Assembly (NCBI RefSeq): GCF_963924675.1 | Contig: NC_089238.1 | Location: 45,836,879 to 45,900,878, forward strand | Length of the DNA stretch: 64,000 nucleotides | Direction: 5' to 3' | Source of the DNA: Phocoena phocoena | Taxonomy: Eukaryota; Chordata; Mammalia; Artiodactyla; Phocoenidae | In this document: piece by piece, positions 28,301-43,300 of the stretch | Layout of the letters: every line of letters starts with the position of its first letter | Numbering within the stretch: position 1 is the first letter of the stretch | The notes under the pieces: generated by a model | Seen by the model: the letters and a program-made list of their open reading frames with translations, nothing else | What the model was told of the DNA's origin: nothing | Database searches by the model: none | Translations under genes and position numbers: made by a program

Positions 28301-31300
28301 TTCTCTCGCACAACCATTTTCTTACATCAGGGCCTCATCCTCTTGCTGTGACTGTGGTCAAGTTTAATCGTGATTCCAGAAAAAGCTTCTAGCTCCCAGT
28401 TCTTGTCTTAGAGCAGGGAAACTTGAGACAAGAAAAGTCTCCACTAATTGAGAATTTGAGACAAGTATGTGTCTCAGCCAGTGAAGGCATCTGAGGCAGG
28501 GGTCAAATGGTTTCTGACCACAAGGACATTGTTTCTGGTGGAAAGTGATTCAGGAAAGGAGAGGCTTTGGAATTTGCACCCGAGGAAGGTGCTGTCTTGT
28601 GAAATAGAGTTTGTTTCCTCTCTCATGGGAATTTTTCAGGACTACCATGATGCAGGCTGAGAGCTCATTGCACAGGCTGCCAGTAGCATGCAAGATGATT
28701 TAAGTGCTAAACATCTGCATACTTTTACTTTTAATAGCTATATATATATTTGTGTGTGTGTTTTAGAAGGAAATATAACAAGTATATCGCATGCATGGCT
28801 TCAGATAAAATTGCTTAAAACTTGTCTTTGAAGAAATATTTAAGAAACGAAGTGACTTGACTTAAAAAAGTTTACAGCACAGATGATGTGCAGACAGGAC
28901 AAAAATCTGAAGCACGTTTCTCAATTCCATTCCCTGATCTGTTTGCAGGTTTGGACTGATTAATTCAGGAAACGTGCAGCTGGAATTCAGCTGGATCTCA
29001 GAAGAGACGGCAAAGGCTGTCAGCTTTGCAATGACAGACAACCAAGGTAAATGCGGTGACGGGTAAAACCCAGGGCTTGAACTGGGTCCCCAGTTAGCAC
29101 AAGAGCCTTGTTCATGGAGAAGCAAGCACTGCTCCAACGGCCCCCTAAGAGGCAAAGGAGAAGCAGAGCAGAGGCCTCCTGGCATCTGCAGAGCCAAAAG
29201 GGCCTGAGAAACTCAAGAGCTGAGATCTGCCTTCCTGGGGCCCCCACAGATCCCTAGGAATCTTTTCTTTTAGATCTTAACCTTCTAGAAGATTACAGAC
29301 TCTTGGAGAAACTGATGAAAGCTATGAACTGTCTCCCCAGGAAAATAGACACCCATGCCCAATTTGCACTTTAAAAAGAGCCCAACACTTAGTGGGCAAT
29401 TACCCGTTAATTCTCTTTCAACTTGGAGTTTCCCAGACCTTCCTAATGAGCCCTTTTCCATGGGCCCCCAGATTATGAACCCCTACTTTAAAGCAATGAT
29501 TCTCCAAAAATTATGTTCACAGTCTGTTATTCTTGAGGCACATGACCCACAGACATCTACTTGACCCACCCCCTTGAGCCAAAAGGAAACAAACATGAAA
29601 ACTTGATGTAATTAATGGAAGTATTTTTCATGAGTCTCATGTGAGAGATGGGAGCCCATTCTTTGGGCCCTGGGGCCCAAAGTGTATACCCGCTAGCAGA
29701 GGTGAGCCCACAGAGGGTGCCTAGGGCCTGTGAGTGGGCTGCCCTACACCTGCCCTCCCACTGCAGATGCAGAATATCACTGGCGCTCTATCTGCCCCCA
29801 GGTTTCTCCCAAAATGACCAGCTTAGCCAGGGCACGCTGCACACGGGCAGCACCCTGGACAGTGCCATGGACCATTGGAACGAAGCTTCCCTGCCACCGT
29901 TCTCTGTGGAGCCCGTCTCAGGCATGGTGCCCGTGGGGAAGACCCAGAAGCTCAAAGTGAAATTCTCCCCAATGGAGGTTGGAGACTTCGAGAGCAATCT
30001 TTTCTGCCAGTAAGGAGATGATCTCCCAGCACAAAGCGCTGCAGCTCCTAGCCCCTCTTCTGTCCCACCACGCCCACCATTCTTTCCAGCCCCAGACCCC
30101 TCCTCAGTCCCACATTGCCACATTTCCCTTTGGAGGACAAGGAGAATCCATTCTTTTGTATAGCTCATCAACCCTCTGTAGACCCTGCCTCCAGCCCACC
30201 TCCCCTTCCCGGCCACGTACAGGATTCCACTGGGCAACAGGATGGTGGGCAGCCAGCTGGGTTCCAGTCCTGGGGCAAGCATGAACTTGGGAAAGCTTTC
30301 TTGTACCTTTTCTGAGACTCAGTTTCCTCCTATGTAAAATGCAAATGACGAAACCCACCTTGTAGAGTTGTGAAGACTAAATGAGCTAATTCAAGTGAAG
30401 AGCTTAGAACAGTGCCTGGCACGCAAGAAGTACGATAAACATTAGGTGGTGGTGGCGATGGAGGAGGTGGACCTGGTACATAGTAAGTGAGGGACAGATG
30501 GGGCCCAGGTCCAGTTAGAGGAGAGTCAATCCAGTAACATCTGGCAATGAAAGTCCCTGATGTGGTACCCACTCCCCAGCCAGCTCCATGGAGAACACCT
30601 ACCTTAGAGGAAGTCTGTGATCCATGGCATAGGGTGGCAGAGACCTATGTGAACAATAAGACCTATAGAAACCCTGCAATCACACTGCAGGGACCTTTCC
30701 CACACCTGGGCCACCTAAGCTTGGTGCTGGGGCTCGAGGTCTGCTCACATCTAGTGTACTTTCTCCAAGGAGCTCAGGGTAGTTTTGTAAGGATGTCTGA
30801 GTCCTTTTTTGTATCCCACTAGATGCCTATGAAAGAGCCCAGAGGGAAAGACTCTGTGCTGACCTTACAGCAGGGAGGTTTTCTCACCATTGGCAAAGGA
30901 AGTAACCTTGAGGCCATAGTAAGGTACACAGAAGGAACCAGAATTCAGGCCTCTCATACTCAGCCCATTCATGCATCCATCCACTCCACAATTAATTAGT
31001 GACCACCTACTATGTACCATGTACTGTTCAAGGCACTGAGGTTATATTGCTGACCGAGACAGACCCAGCCTCTGCTCTCATGGAGTTCACATTCTGATGG
31101 GTGTCATATTCATTTACAACCACGAAAGCAAAAATCGATTAAAAAGTTAAAAATAGATCAAAATAACCTTATCCTCTCAGGATTCCTAACCTGCCACCTG
31201 GAGAGCAAGGCCCAGTCCTGTCAGCAAAAGGGCGGAGCTCCCTGCCCTTCTGCCATTTTGACCTGAAAGACTCGGACTACATCAGCGGTCATCGGCGCAA

Positions 31301-34300
31301 CCCAGATCTCCGAGGGCCTAGTAGTGGGGCTCTGGATCCAAACACCCGGGTGATTGAGTTCACCAGCGTGGGCATAGGAGGGAAGTATCTCCGGTGAGTC
31401 ATTTAGGTTTGCACTAGTTGAGTTCATATCCGTCAGTCCTTCTAAAAACTCAGAGTAGGAATTCAGAGTAGCAAGCTAGACTGACACGTAGAAGCACGCT
31501 TGCTATCCTGGGGTTTGACTTTAGAGAACTGCCTCCGTGAGGAAGCTGTCTTCTGTCTCCCTGGTTTTGACACTCTGGAAAACTTGGAAGACATAAAAAT
31601 AGGATCCCCGACCACTGCCTTGACCACAGAGGATCACTGGGACAGAAGAGCCCTTGGTGTCATTATTATTCCAAAGTCCAGAACTCTAGCCACACTTGGG
31701 ATCCCCAAGTGAGATGCAGTTTTTGTTTCTGCAGTAACGAAGTGCTCAGAACAGTTCTGATTCCCACATTAAAGGAAGTGTGCTAGGGAACAGTCTAGAA
31801 AAGTTTCTCTTAATCCTCAAGCCCCCGTCTCACTCTCTGCTATCGATTCTTCCCCCCTCGGCCAGGACTTTTACAATACTGAACCCGACCAATAGCACCT
31901 ACTCTTTCTGCTGGGTCTCTGAAGAAATTGAAAGTCTCCAGAACCCTCCAGCCTTCACATGCCTTACAGAAAAGGGCCTCATCCTCCCTGAAAAGAAAGC
32001 TGAGGTGTGTATGAATGGGGACCCCTTGACCCAGGACTTTATTAATTCTATGCCCCTCTGCATAGCAGGTCTGCGGTAGAGCATGGATAGAGTTAGGGAG
32101 AACAGCCTAAGGGTGTGTCCATCAACAAGTGTTTCTTGAGTGGCTACTCTATGTGTTAGGCAGTCCTCATGGACAAGACAAACCCGAGCTCTCTTGGTTG
32201 GCGATGGAGAAACAGAAGTTTTAAAAATTGAGATTATTAAAGCAAGGAAAGGAGAGTTGGACACCAATGCCTGGAGACTCTACTAGGACTCATACAAGAA
32301 TAAGAAGTAAAGAGTTATTTTTGTCCAAGGGACTGACAGCAATAAAAGGACACAGATGTATTTTTACTTGGTCAGGCCAAAGGGCAAAACAGAAAAGTGG
32401 AGTCATGTTCCATGGTTTAGTCCTAATGTCCACACAGTGATTTAGAGCAGAGGGACAGACTTAAAGAAATACGAACTTGCTGGCCAAAACAGATCTGTGG
32501 ACCCTATGTCCTGTAAATTCCACAGAGAATCTTGGAGGCAGAAATAAATCCATGAAATGGAAATTCCGAATTCAGTTGCCTTCAGGAAGACCATACAAAT
32601 GAATGACGCAGGCCAAGGGGACAGTGATAGGGAATGATGGGCACCAGAGCTGGCTGGCCACAGTGCTTCTCTGGAAGGTCACCATACAGAGCAGTGGGCT
32701 CAGCGTTGCTGGTTCTCCCAGACTTTTCAGGAAAAGCCCAAATTACAAGCTTCCCCCTTGAATCTTTCCATTTTTACATGCCATCCAGAGACATGGCATG
32801 AAATATGGTAGCCTAGCCAGCAGAGCCTGTGAGTGGGGTAGACCCCCCGAGAAATACTTGGTGGGCTGGGCAAACAGAGATTGATGTTGCTGGTACAGCT
32901 AAACTTACGTGCCCTTACAAAGAGGGTAGAAAGGAAGTGATGACCTGGTAATGTCAGCCAGCATAACCCCAGGGCTGGCAAGCCACTAAGGGCGCATGGA
33001 GTAAACACACAGAAGTGCCTCTAACTGCTCTGCTCCAAACTGTCTTCTCAGATTATCTTCCAGTTCACACCTTTCCATCTGGACGTCTCGGAAGCATTCT
33101 GGACTTTCTTAATCCCCGAACACAACATCACAGTCCCTTTCCTGCTGGTAGGCAAAGCCACTGACCCTCTCATCAATCTGGACAAGTCACATCTCAACTT
33201 CAGTTGTCTCCTCATTGGTAAGGCTGCCCTGTTGGCTTATATTTAGAATTGGCATGACCTGTGGGGGAGGGGCGTGGGACCAACCCAGCAGTGCGCTGCA
33301 GCAGCAGACATGGGCAGGGAGCTCTTCCTGGTGCCTTCCAGAAGCATGTCAGAGGGCCTCTACCACTATTCACAAGGCCACAAAATATTCAACCTCTCAA
33401 TCTAATTTCCATCAAGTGTCTTCTAAACCCACACACCAATAACCTAAGGAAATTTAGGAGGCTTGCTACAGAGCCTACTTGGAAGATTCCTTTGGGGCCT
33501 GGACTGACTATGTGTATTTCCAGATCCCCACGTCAGCCCCATCCTGCTTGCATGTGCCCCCAGATTATGGCTGTATCTGTTTGCTTCTTGTTCTGTGCCA
33601 AAGTGATCACATTTCTCTGACACCCTTTCACACTTTTATCCAGCTCAACAAATATTACCGAGGCCCTTGTGTGAGCCAGGCACTCTTCTGTGAGCTGGGA
33701 ATGCGATGGACAAAGCCCAAGTCCCGACCGTCATGATGGTTACATTCTAGCAGCAGGAAGCAGACTACCAAAACATGACAAAGCAAAATGTATAGCATGT
33801 CAGATGTTGATAAGTGTTCCAGAGAAGAATAAAGCAGGGTAGGGGAATAAGGAATGCTAGTGGGCAGTGGGAAGGTGACATTTGAGGTGAGACTTGAAGG
33901 ACATAAAGGAAGTGATTGGCAAGTCCCTTATAACACTGTGAATCTATCACATGGATGTGATGTTTTGTGTGTGTGTGTGTAAAATACAACTAAAGTCAGA
34001 GGATTTTTTAGTAATTCATTAGATTTTATTATTTATAAAAGTAATATTCTTTATACATCAATCAACGTGGTGTTGTATAAGGAAAAATGTAATAATCATT
34101 CCCCCCCCATTCTATCTCATCCTTTCCTTTCTGTCAAAGGAAACCAGTGTTAACAACGTGATGTGTATTACTTCCGTACATTTCTTATACTGATACATAT
34201 AAACAGATAGGAGGAGATTGTGGCATTTAGTAAGGTTTTGAACAAATAAATGAGCAATGTAGCATAAGAATAATAAGACAAACAGGGTTTAATCTAGGAA

Positions 34301-37300
34301 TGCAATGATGGTGCATTTCAATATAATTGTTACACCAACAGATTAAAGAAGAACCAGGTGATCATACTGATATATACTGAAAAGTCATTTCTAAAATTCA
34401 GCAGACATTCTCAACAAAAACTCTAATAGTAAAATAGGAATAGAGGGAAAAATGTGAATAAAGAAGATTAACCAAAATCAAGGGGCAGATATTATCTGGT
34501 AATAAACTACTAAAGTCACTTCAATTAAAGTCAGGAATTAGGCAAGGATGTTCATTATCACCGTCATTATTGAACACTTTCTTAGTGATTTTAGCAAATA
34601 CAATAGAACAAGAAAATTAAATAATTGACATAAACATTGGGGAAAAGAGAGGCAAAATTATCTCATTATGCTGTTGCTGATGACTTCATACATAGATAAC
34701 CTCAAGAGACTCTAGAGAAAAGCAAAACAAACTACTAGAATCAACAAGATAATGTAGGAATGGCTGGATGCAAGACGTGTGCAAAAATCAATGGTTTCTC
34801 TTTCTTTTAGCAGTAAGCACCTAGAAACAAACAAAAAATTCCATTCATAAGACCTATATGATAGCTAAGGATAAATGTAACGAGAAAAGCACAGGACCTA
34901 TATGAACAAAACTAAAAAATCTTATTAAAATGCCCCCAAACAAGATCTGAACATTTGTCAATTCTCCCAAAATTAAATGCAAATTTAATCGAGTTTCAAT
35001 TAAAATCCCAACTAGGGTTGTCAGATAAAATACAGGATGCACAGTTAAATCTGAATTTCAGATAACAATGAATAGTAGTTCAGAATGCCAAGCAATATGC
35101 AATATTTGGGACATACTTACACTAAAAAATTATTTGCTAAATCTGGCAACGTTAGTTCCAAAATGATTGGGGTGGGGGGGAGTTGGAAAAAATGATTCTG
35201 AAGTCCATGTGGAAAAATAAATGCTCTACAGTAGTCAAGGAGAGTAAGAAAAAGCAAAACGGTGATAGGAGATGTATTAGTCAGGGCCCTGTCAGCACAC
35301 TGGTGACGTATCCAAAGCCTAATTCAAAAGAGTCCAATGCAGGGGTTGTTTACAGAGATATGGGCAGGGCTGAGGGGCCTACCAGCCCCCATTAACAAAA
35401 GCAGGAAGGCATTGGGTCTGAAGGAACAAGGAGGATCCCAGGAGAGCTGTGACCCAGGCAGAGCAGCCACCTAAGAGGAACAGGCAGTTGATGGGGTAAA
35501 GTTCTAGAAGGAAGAGGTAGAGTCCCTCTGGGAGGAAGGATCCTTGTAGAGCAAAAAGAAGGAAGAGAGGAGGCCAAAGGCCGAGGAGCTGGGAAGAGGA
35601 AGGGAAAGAAGCTGCGGAGCCTCTTCTACGAAGGCTTCCTCGTGCCTCCTGAGGTGGGCCAGGAGCAGGCACGAGGCCTCCCTGAGGGCAGTGTTTCCCC
35701 CTCCAGGCAGAGAGGCCAGGGAGACCGTGAACATCACCAACAAGGAGGAGCAGAGGTTCCATTTTGCCTTCCAGGACACCTCCCGATATTCTGAAGGTTT
35801 CAGCAGCAGCCTGGTCGTGTGTCCCATGGAAGGCTGGGTCCCACCGCTGTCCAGGTAAACAGAAAGGAAGGCCCCCAGGACTGCACTCGCCCAACATGGC
35901 AGGGTCCCAGGCCCAGCAGCCAGGAGAATCGGTTTCCTAGTGAACTGTAGAGCATTGAGAACTTTAAGCTCTTGTTCTCAGTATTTTCTTATGTTTATAT
36001 TCTTTTCCTCGCTATCCACTGTGTTTGCAAATCCATAAAGCAGTGGCCTGCCGTGCCTGGCAAATCTTCAAAATTCATCGTGATTTGGAGTTAGGATGCC
36101 TTTTCCTCCTAGTGTATAATAGTTTAGTATTCAACCTTCTTTAACAGGTTGGTCTAGTTATGTAATCTGCTGTCTTCATCCCCAACCAGGTTCCCAATTG
36201 ATATTTTCTTCACACCGAAGCAGGAAGGAGAAGTGAACTTCAATTTGATCTGCAATGTGAAAAAGAAAGCCCACCCCCTGACCTTAAATGTCAAGGCCCA
36301 GGGCTACTCTATGAATGTAGAGGTCAAGTGCAAGGACAAGACTGGCACCATCACTCTCTTGACTCCCAACCAGACCACGACTCTCAACTTCTATGAGGTA
36401 AAGACGAGAGAGGGCCTCGCTCTCTCTGTTTCCACACTGGCTGGGAAAAGCAGTACAAGTGAATTGTCGCTGAACCTCTGTTTCAAATGCCAGGGAGACC
36501 AGGAGAACAGAAACATGCCAGGAGCAGCTCCACCCCCGGAATGTGTATGGTTCTGATGTGAAAGCTTATTTTACTTTTCAGAGGGTGGAGAGATGGGAGA
36601 GAAGGGGGAAATGCTCGTCTTAAACCTACAGTAGGATGTTTTGCTACCAAGTGAGATCTAAGAATTAAGTTGTCATCTCACTCTTCTCACTTAGTAGCTC
36701 TTGCTGGACTCTCTGACTACTCTCTGAGCTAATGATACTCAACTCACGAAAATCATCTGCCATCACTATTACCCACAGGGTGTTTTCCCCCAACGTGTTG
36801 CATATCCTGACCCCACAGAAGGGAACCGTGGTTTGCATTCACTCAACATTCAACTCTGTTCTCTCTCAGGTGGAGTTGAATGAATGTGTCCAGTGTGAAT
36901 TCAGCCTTATCAACACCGGCAAGTTCAACTTCAGCTTCCAGGCAGAGCTCTCCGGCCCCAAGTCCCTGCTGCAGTACTTGGAATTTTCACCCATGGATGG
37001 CAGTGTGGATGTGGGGCAGAGTGCACAGGCCTCCCTGTCTTTCCAGCCATTTAAGAAATGTGTCTTGAAGGGCCTGGAACTCAAAATCAAGGTGAGACCA
37101 TTTAACGTTGTCCGACACTGAACGCATTCACAGCATTCTGTCTTGAGAACTATGTCTGATGGCCACCCTTAGCTGCAAGGAAGGATGGGAAGTCAAGCAT
37201 GTTTCCCAGGCACGTTGGCAGCCAGAGTCCTGCTAATGAGGAGGCCCTGGGAGGCAGACGTTGGGTAAGGGCTGGCAGTCTCTGCACACCCCTCCGCCTT

Positions 37301-40300
37301 CAAGCTGAATCATCACTGCGGGAGCAAAGCAAGAGCCAACGTCGGGCCCAGGTGCAGAGTAGTCCACCTTGCTTTCCTTAAACAAACATGTAAACTGTTC
37401 ATCAGAATCTCTGCAGATGCAGCCCTGAGACCTGAATTTTTTTTAAGCACTCGACTGTTTCCCTCCTTCACCTGAGGGCGTAAGGGCCCTTTCCTCTCAC
37501 TTCTAATCACACTCCACCTGCCATTCCCTTCCCACAGATCAGCCACGGTCCCACATTTTTGTGCAGCATCTCAGGCTGTGCCGTGAGCCCAGCCGTCCAT
37601 TTCTCCTTCACCAGCTACAACTTTGGGACCTGCTTCATCCACCAAGCTGGGATGCCCCCATACAAACAAATCCTAGTTGTCTCCAACAAGGAAGAGACGT
37701 CTATGAGGTAAGCAGACTTCCCAGAGCTTCCAGATGATTCTGCCACTCCTGTGGGTCCTACAGCCTCCACACAGGTGGGGTCCTGCCAGGACAGAAAAGG
37801 AAGGATTCTGGGAAAGCCTCAGACACAGGTGGGCGTGAATCCTGAGTCTCCTTGCCCCACCGCTAACACTCATACTTGGATAGCCATGAGCTACTCTGCT
37901 AAAAAAAAATCCTCTTCTGGAAATGAGGAGGGCAGTGCCGAATGACGTGACAAGAGGTTCGATGGCTTCCGTTTATTTTCCGCGAGTAATAGATGTGGGA
38001 GCCGAGGTTTGGAGAGTTAAAAAGTTAATTTCTCAGGCGAGTGACCTTGCAGTAAATGGCAGATCTAAACTGGGCCTGAGCCTTCTGACTCAAATCCAGC
38101 CTCTCTGTGCCATCCCTGTGTAGAATGTTCCAGTCCAGGTTTCTGGGCCCTATTCCAGACCTCAGAAAACAAAACTGGCCCAGAGACCTATGTTTACTCA
38201 AAGTTCTCCAGGTTAGTACCCTGCAACTGAACTTCCTTCAGTGTCGGAACTGTTGTATGTCTGCACTGCCCAGTGCGGTAGCCTACAGCTGCACGTGGCT
38301 GTGGGGCACTTGGGATGTGGCTAGTGCCACTGCAGAACAGCACTTAATTTATTTTATTTTATTTTAATTAATTTTAACTTTAAGAGCCACATGTGTCTAG
38401 TGGCTACCATATCACATAGCACAGGTCTAGGTTCAAATCCCAGCACTTCCCTAGCTATGTGACCTTGGGCAAAATTTTTAAACTCTCTGTGCCTCTGTCT
38501 CCTTGCCTGAAGTGGGGGATAGTCGTACCTCCCCACAGGGCTATTAGAAGGATTAAATTCGTTCCTTTAGAGAGAGTACTTAGAACAGTGCCCGGAACAT
38601 AGGAAACGCTCAGGTTTTTTATCTGCTGCTACTGTTGCGGCGGTGATGGTGGTGATGATTCTCCAGAATGTTAAATTACAAGAGTGTCATGTAATTTTAA
38701 ACTAATTTAAAATCTTATCTACCTACACTCCTCCTTGCCTGATTTAATCTGAGTCTTACTTTGCTTAAGGCATTGCGCTCTATTTTATTGCCTCAGCCAG
38801 AGTCCTTCTCTAAATACCCGGAAGGCAGATGAGGAGGGGCTGTAATGGAGGTCTACGTGCTTCCTACCCACAAGTGAAGGGGGGTGGACATGATCTTTGA
38901 AGGTCCCTTCTAGTTGAGCAATTAGCAATAATAATCATAGCTCACCTTTATGGAATGTTTCCTCTGTACCCTGTCTAGTGACTGATTTAGTCACTTTATC
39001 TCATTTAATCCTCACAGCAATTTTATGAGGTAGCCATCACTACCCGCATTTTACAGAGGAGGAAACAGAGACCCAAATGGGCTGAGTAAACTGTTCTCAG
39101 GTCACATGGCTAGTTAGGGATAGAACCCGGATCCACACTCCTGTCTGTCTGACTCTGGACACGTACTCCTCCCCACTGTGCTTTACCACCCAGTTACTTC
39201 AGGAAGCTCCCCCTTCTTATGAAAGGGTACAAAACCATGAGCTGCATTATCAAGGAGGAGAGGATAAAGAAAGGGAAAAGAGCACTGGGCAAAAGGTCAT
39301 GAGACTTTGCATTTGAGGCCTGGCTCTGCCAGGATCTCTGGATGTGACCTGGGGGAAGTAACTCGACGGTGCCCGGGAGACCACAGGCTGGATCACTGCT
39401 GAAGTCCCTTCCAGCCCTTACATTTGGACTCCAGGAAAACTGGGCAGGACATCAAGCAGTGGATCCAGCTCAGAGAAACAAGGGACAAAATCTCCCCCTC
39501 TGGGTCAGGCATCCGAGAGCTTACACACCTTCCTCCTGATCTTCTCCAGCTTAGAGTGTCTGTACACCAACACCAGCCACCTCGAGGTGAACTTCCGAGT
39601 TGATGTGGTGAAGCCAGGAAAGACACTGGAGATTCCCATCATCTTTTATCCTCGAGAAAGTATCAATTATCGAGAACTCATCCCCTTTGAAATCAATGGG
39701 CTCTCACAACAAGTAGTTGAAATCAAAGGGAAAGGCACTGAAATGAAGGTAAGAGCCAGTTGGGGAGATCCTCGGGCTGGGCGCCCCTCCTTCTTGCCCT
39801 TCTTTGCCCACCTGAGCCCACCTGCCACCCCCTCAAAGTCTCCTGCCCCCAAGCTGCTCTGTCAGGGGGTCAACCAGTCCCACCAAGGGGTGAATCGTAA
39901 GATCAGACCCAAGTGAATCACGTAGATCTCATTCAATACCAAACTTTACTGTATCAAAGGATACAAGTAATCACAGGAGATCACTGGAGAAACACTCTTT
40001 TTCTTGGAGAAGTTTGAGACTATCAGATGCGGCACCCAAGCATGTCCTTTTCGTCCCACATCAGGGCATGTAGTGTTTTCAGGTTACGAGGCAAGACTTG
40101 TTTTAAGCTCTATATGCAGACAAACCTTTCAGTTATGGGACATTTTTCCTTAACAGCACACAGACTGACATTCTCCAGCCAGCCACAACTCCCAGGATCC
40201 TATTTGACTGAGGGCCTTCCTTCTAACCAGGTGCTCCTAATAGGAAGGGACTGGTCCGGTCCTGCTGCTAATCCCTTTCTTCCCAGTGTCTGGTTAACAT

Positions 40301-43300
40301 TTAAGGTGTCTGTCTGGTAGGAGTATTTGCGTTTAATGGGGAGTTTTGGAAAACTGAAGACCTTCCAAGATCCTCGGCAATGCATGGGACATTTCAGCAA
40401 CCAGAGAAAATGGGAGGGGTGTGTTCTGGCAGCCTTCCCATCAAGCCAGAGAGCAACAGGACCAGGCCACCTGGTGTGTCTGCACCCGAGCCAGTGATGG
40501 GGTCTCTTCTGATGTCATTGATTCATTCGAGTGTTCATTCTTTCATCACTCATTCAGCACTCACTGTGTCAGGTGCTTTGCAGAAATCCTGCAGAGGAGG
40601 CTTAAGCATGTTCTCTCACCTCCAGGAGTTCACAGGGTGGGGTTGGAGACCCTTGCCTTTGTACACAAAATGGAAACATATGGGCAGGATAGAAAGAGCG
40701 TGTAGGGGAGGGATGCAGTTTAGTGACTGGTCAAATGACAGTGACCAGTGGGTGCTATTCGTGTGGGTCACGTCATCCCGGAGGACAAGGCCCAGCCTGA
40801 CCTTGGCCCGATCCAGGTCAGCATTTTGATCAGTACGTCAGATGAGGACTTTGAAATGTACCTGCTTCTCCCACCTCCGCTGCCACCATCACCTCTCACT
40901 CCTAAAGGCTCTCTCTCCTGCCCTCTTCCAGTCCATCTCCACAGAGGAGTGAGCCAGGGCACCCTCCCAAGATACACACTTGATGGGGCCGCTCCAGGCT
41001 GCACTGGCTTCCCACTTCTCCCAGAAGAAAGCCTGACCCCTCTCCGAACTGTCTTCTCGTGTCTCCCTCTCGCTCCCAGCCACAGGCTGTGAGTCCAGTC
41101 CACTCCCTCCAGCTCAGGGCCTCGCCACAGCTTGTCTCCTCCCTCGGGATCCAGCCCCACACCACCCTGATGCAAACCCACAGGATCCCACCCTTCCTCT
41201 AGCTCTCAGTAGGAACATGCCTTCCTCAGGGAAGCCTCCCTCACCCCCAGGCTGGCTCAGCCCCTTGTACCCTGAGCTTTTCCTTCCTAACATCTCTGAA
41301 CCCGGCCGTAATTATGTGATTGTGCAACAGGTTGTTTAGTGGGCATTTTAAGCACATAAATGTTTGTTGAGTGGGCGAATGCCCATCCAATGTGAAGAAT
41401 GAGAAGGAATCAGCCTTGCCTCACCAGGGTCCCCATATCGTATTTCTTTTTCTCATTAACTGATGAACCTCCTTCCCTGCTCTCTTTCTTGCCCCACAGA
41501 TTTTAGTCCTCAATCCAGCCAATAAGACTGTGAAGTTAGGAGCTGTCCTGCCTGGACAGGTGGCGAAGAAAACGATTTCCATCATGAACAACAGCCAAGC
41601 CCAGCTCACATTTGACCTGTCAGCCCTGTTCTCGATTCCAGAACTCCAGGACCCCAAGGTTGGTGCTCGGGCCCCTAGTGGCATCTTCATGCCCCATCCC
41701 TTCCCCCACGCCCCGCCCCGATGACAGGGATGGCCGCGGTAGCAACACTGACACTTCACGGTTCTCGTGCACCTTCAGTGTGCCGGGCAGTTCTGAGAGC
41801 TCTCCCTGTCCTGCCTCTGGTCATCTTCACAGAAACGGTGTAGGGTGGTGCTTCTGTGATTCTCATTTTACATGTAAGGAAACCAAGGCTTGGAGAGGCT
41901 ACATGCCTCTAGAGGGCAACAGTGATGTAGAAAGAGAAGTGCCCTCGATGGATTCAGAAGATCTGGGCTCTAATGAATATACATATATCATCACAGCAGA
42001 AAATTTGAAAAATATGGAAAATCACAAAGCAGAACATTTTGCCCATAATCTCATACCCAGAAATAATCACTTAACATTTTGGTACCTATCTTTCCCCTGT
42101 TTTTCCTACACATTTTTAAAATAAAATATTAATGTTCAGGTTGTTTTGAAACCTGCTTTTCCCAACTTGAAATAGCTCCTAAGCGTTCAATGTCATTTGT
42201 TCCTCTATACCTCCATCATGCAGACGGACCAATCCTCTGTTTCTGCTCATCTCAGGTGTTCCTGATTTTTTATTTTATAAGCAGCGTTGTAATATCCATG
42301 TAAACAAAACTTTGTGTGAATCCATGACCCTCTGCTTCATACATACCCCTAGGAGTGAGCTTCTTGGACCAAAAGGAAGAGTATGTTTCGATATACATCA
42401 CTCATCTGCCCCCGAAAGCTTGTCCCTCTTTACACTTCAATCCGCTGTGTGAAAGAAGCATGCTTGTTGCCAAATCCATGTCCTCGAGCTCCCTAAATAG
42501 AGAAGCTACAGTCCTGGCCGCCGTCTACCCATCTCACAGTGTTTGGGTGGCCCTTTGAAAATGGACCAGGTGTATTTCGTTTTGAGGATGGACTATATCC
42601 ATTCCTTCATTCAATTCGTTCTTACATTTACTCAGTAAATCAGTGCTACGTGCTGGAAATATAAAGGTGTGGCTTAGTCAGCTTGGGCTGCCATAACAAA
42701 ACACCACAGACTGGGTGGCTTAAACAACAGACATTTATTTTCTTACAGTTCTGGAGGCTGGAAGTCTGACATCAGGGTGCCAACATAGTCAGTTTCTGGT
42801 GAGGACGCTCCTCCTGGCTTGCAGACGACCACCTTCTTGCTGTGTCCCCACATGTCAGAGAGACAGCAAGCCCCAGCTCTCCGGTGTCCCTTTTTATAAG
42901 GGCGCTAATCTCATCGTTAGGGTCCCACTCTCTTGACCTCATTCTAAACCTAATTACCTCCCAAACACTACTCACATATGGACTCGGGAGGACACAATTC
43001 AGTCCATAGTAAGGTGAATATGACATAGACTTTGGTCTGGTGGAGTTCACAGTCTTTTGGGGTCACAGACACATGAACAGTCCCAGGAAAGCCTAGAAGC
43101 TGCAGAAGCAGGGTGTGATTCAGGACCAGGGCTGCTCAGAGGAGGGCCTCACAGTGGAGAGAGGTCTGAACTGCGTTTTACAGGATGAAGAGGTATCTCC
43201 CAGGCAGACAGGTTGAGGAAGAGTGTTTCTGGCAGGCAAGATTATATAGGCTCAAAGGGGTTGATGCTTTTGGAATCCTAGGTGTGATTCAATGTGGTAG

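Noticed and set aside
29788..30282. Open frame of 164 codons antisense to HYDIN exon o
   Set aside because: It is a shadow of exon o. No homology recognised.
35379..35897. Open frame of 172 codons antisense to HYDIN exon s
   Set aside because: It is a shadow of exon s plus GA-rich intron sequence. No domain.
42670..43013. Endogenous retrovirus with coding genes
   Set aside because: Only a solo MaLR-type LTR is present. No gag, pol or env-like frame surrounds it.
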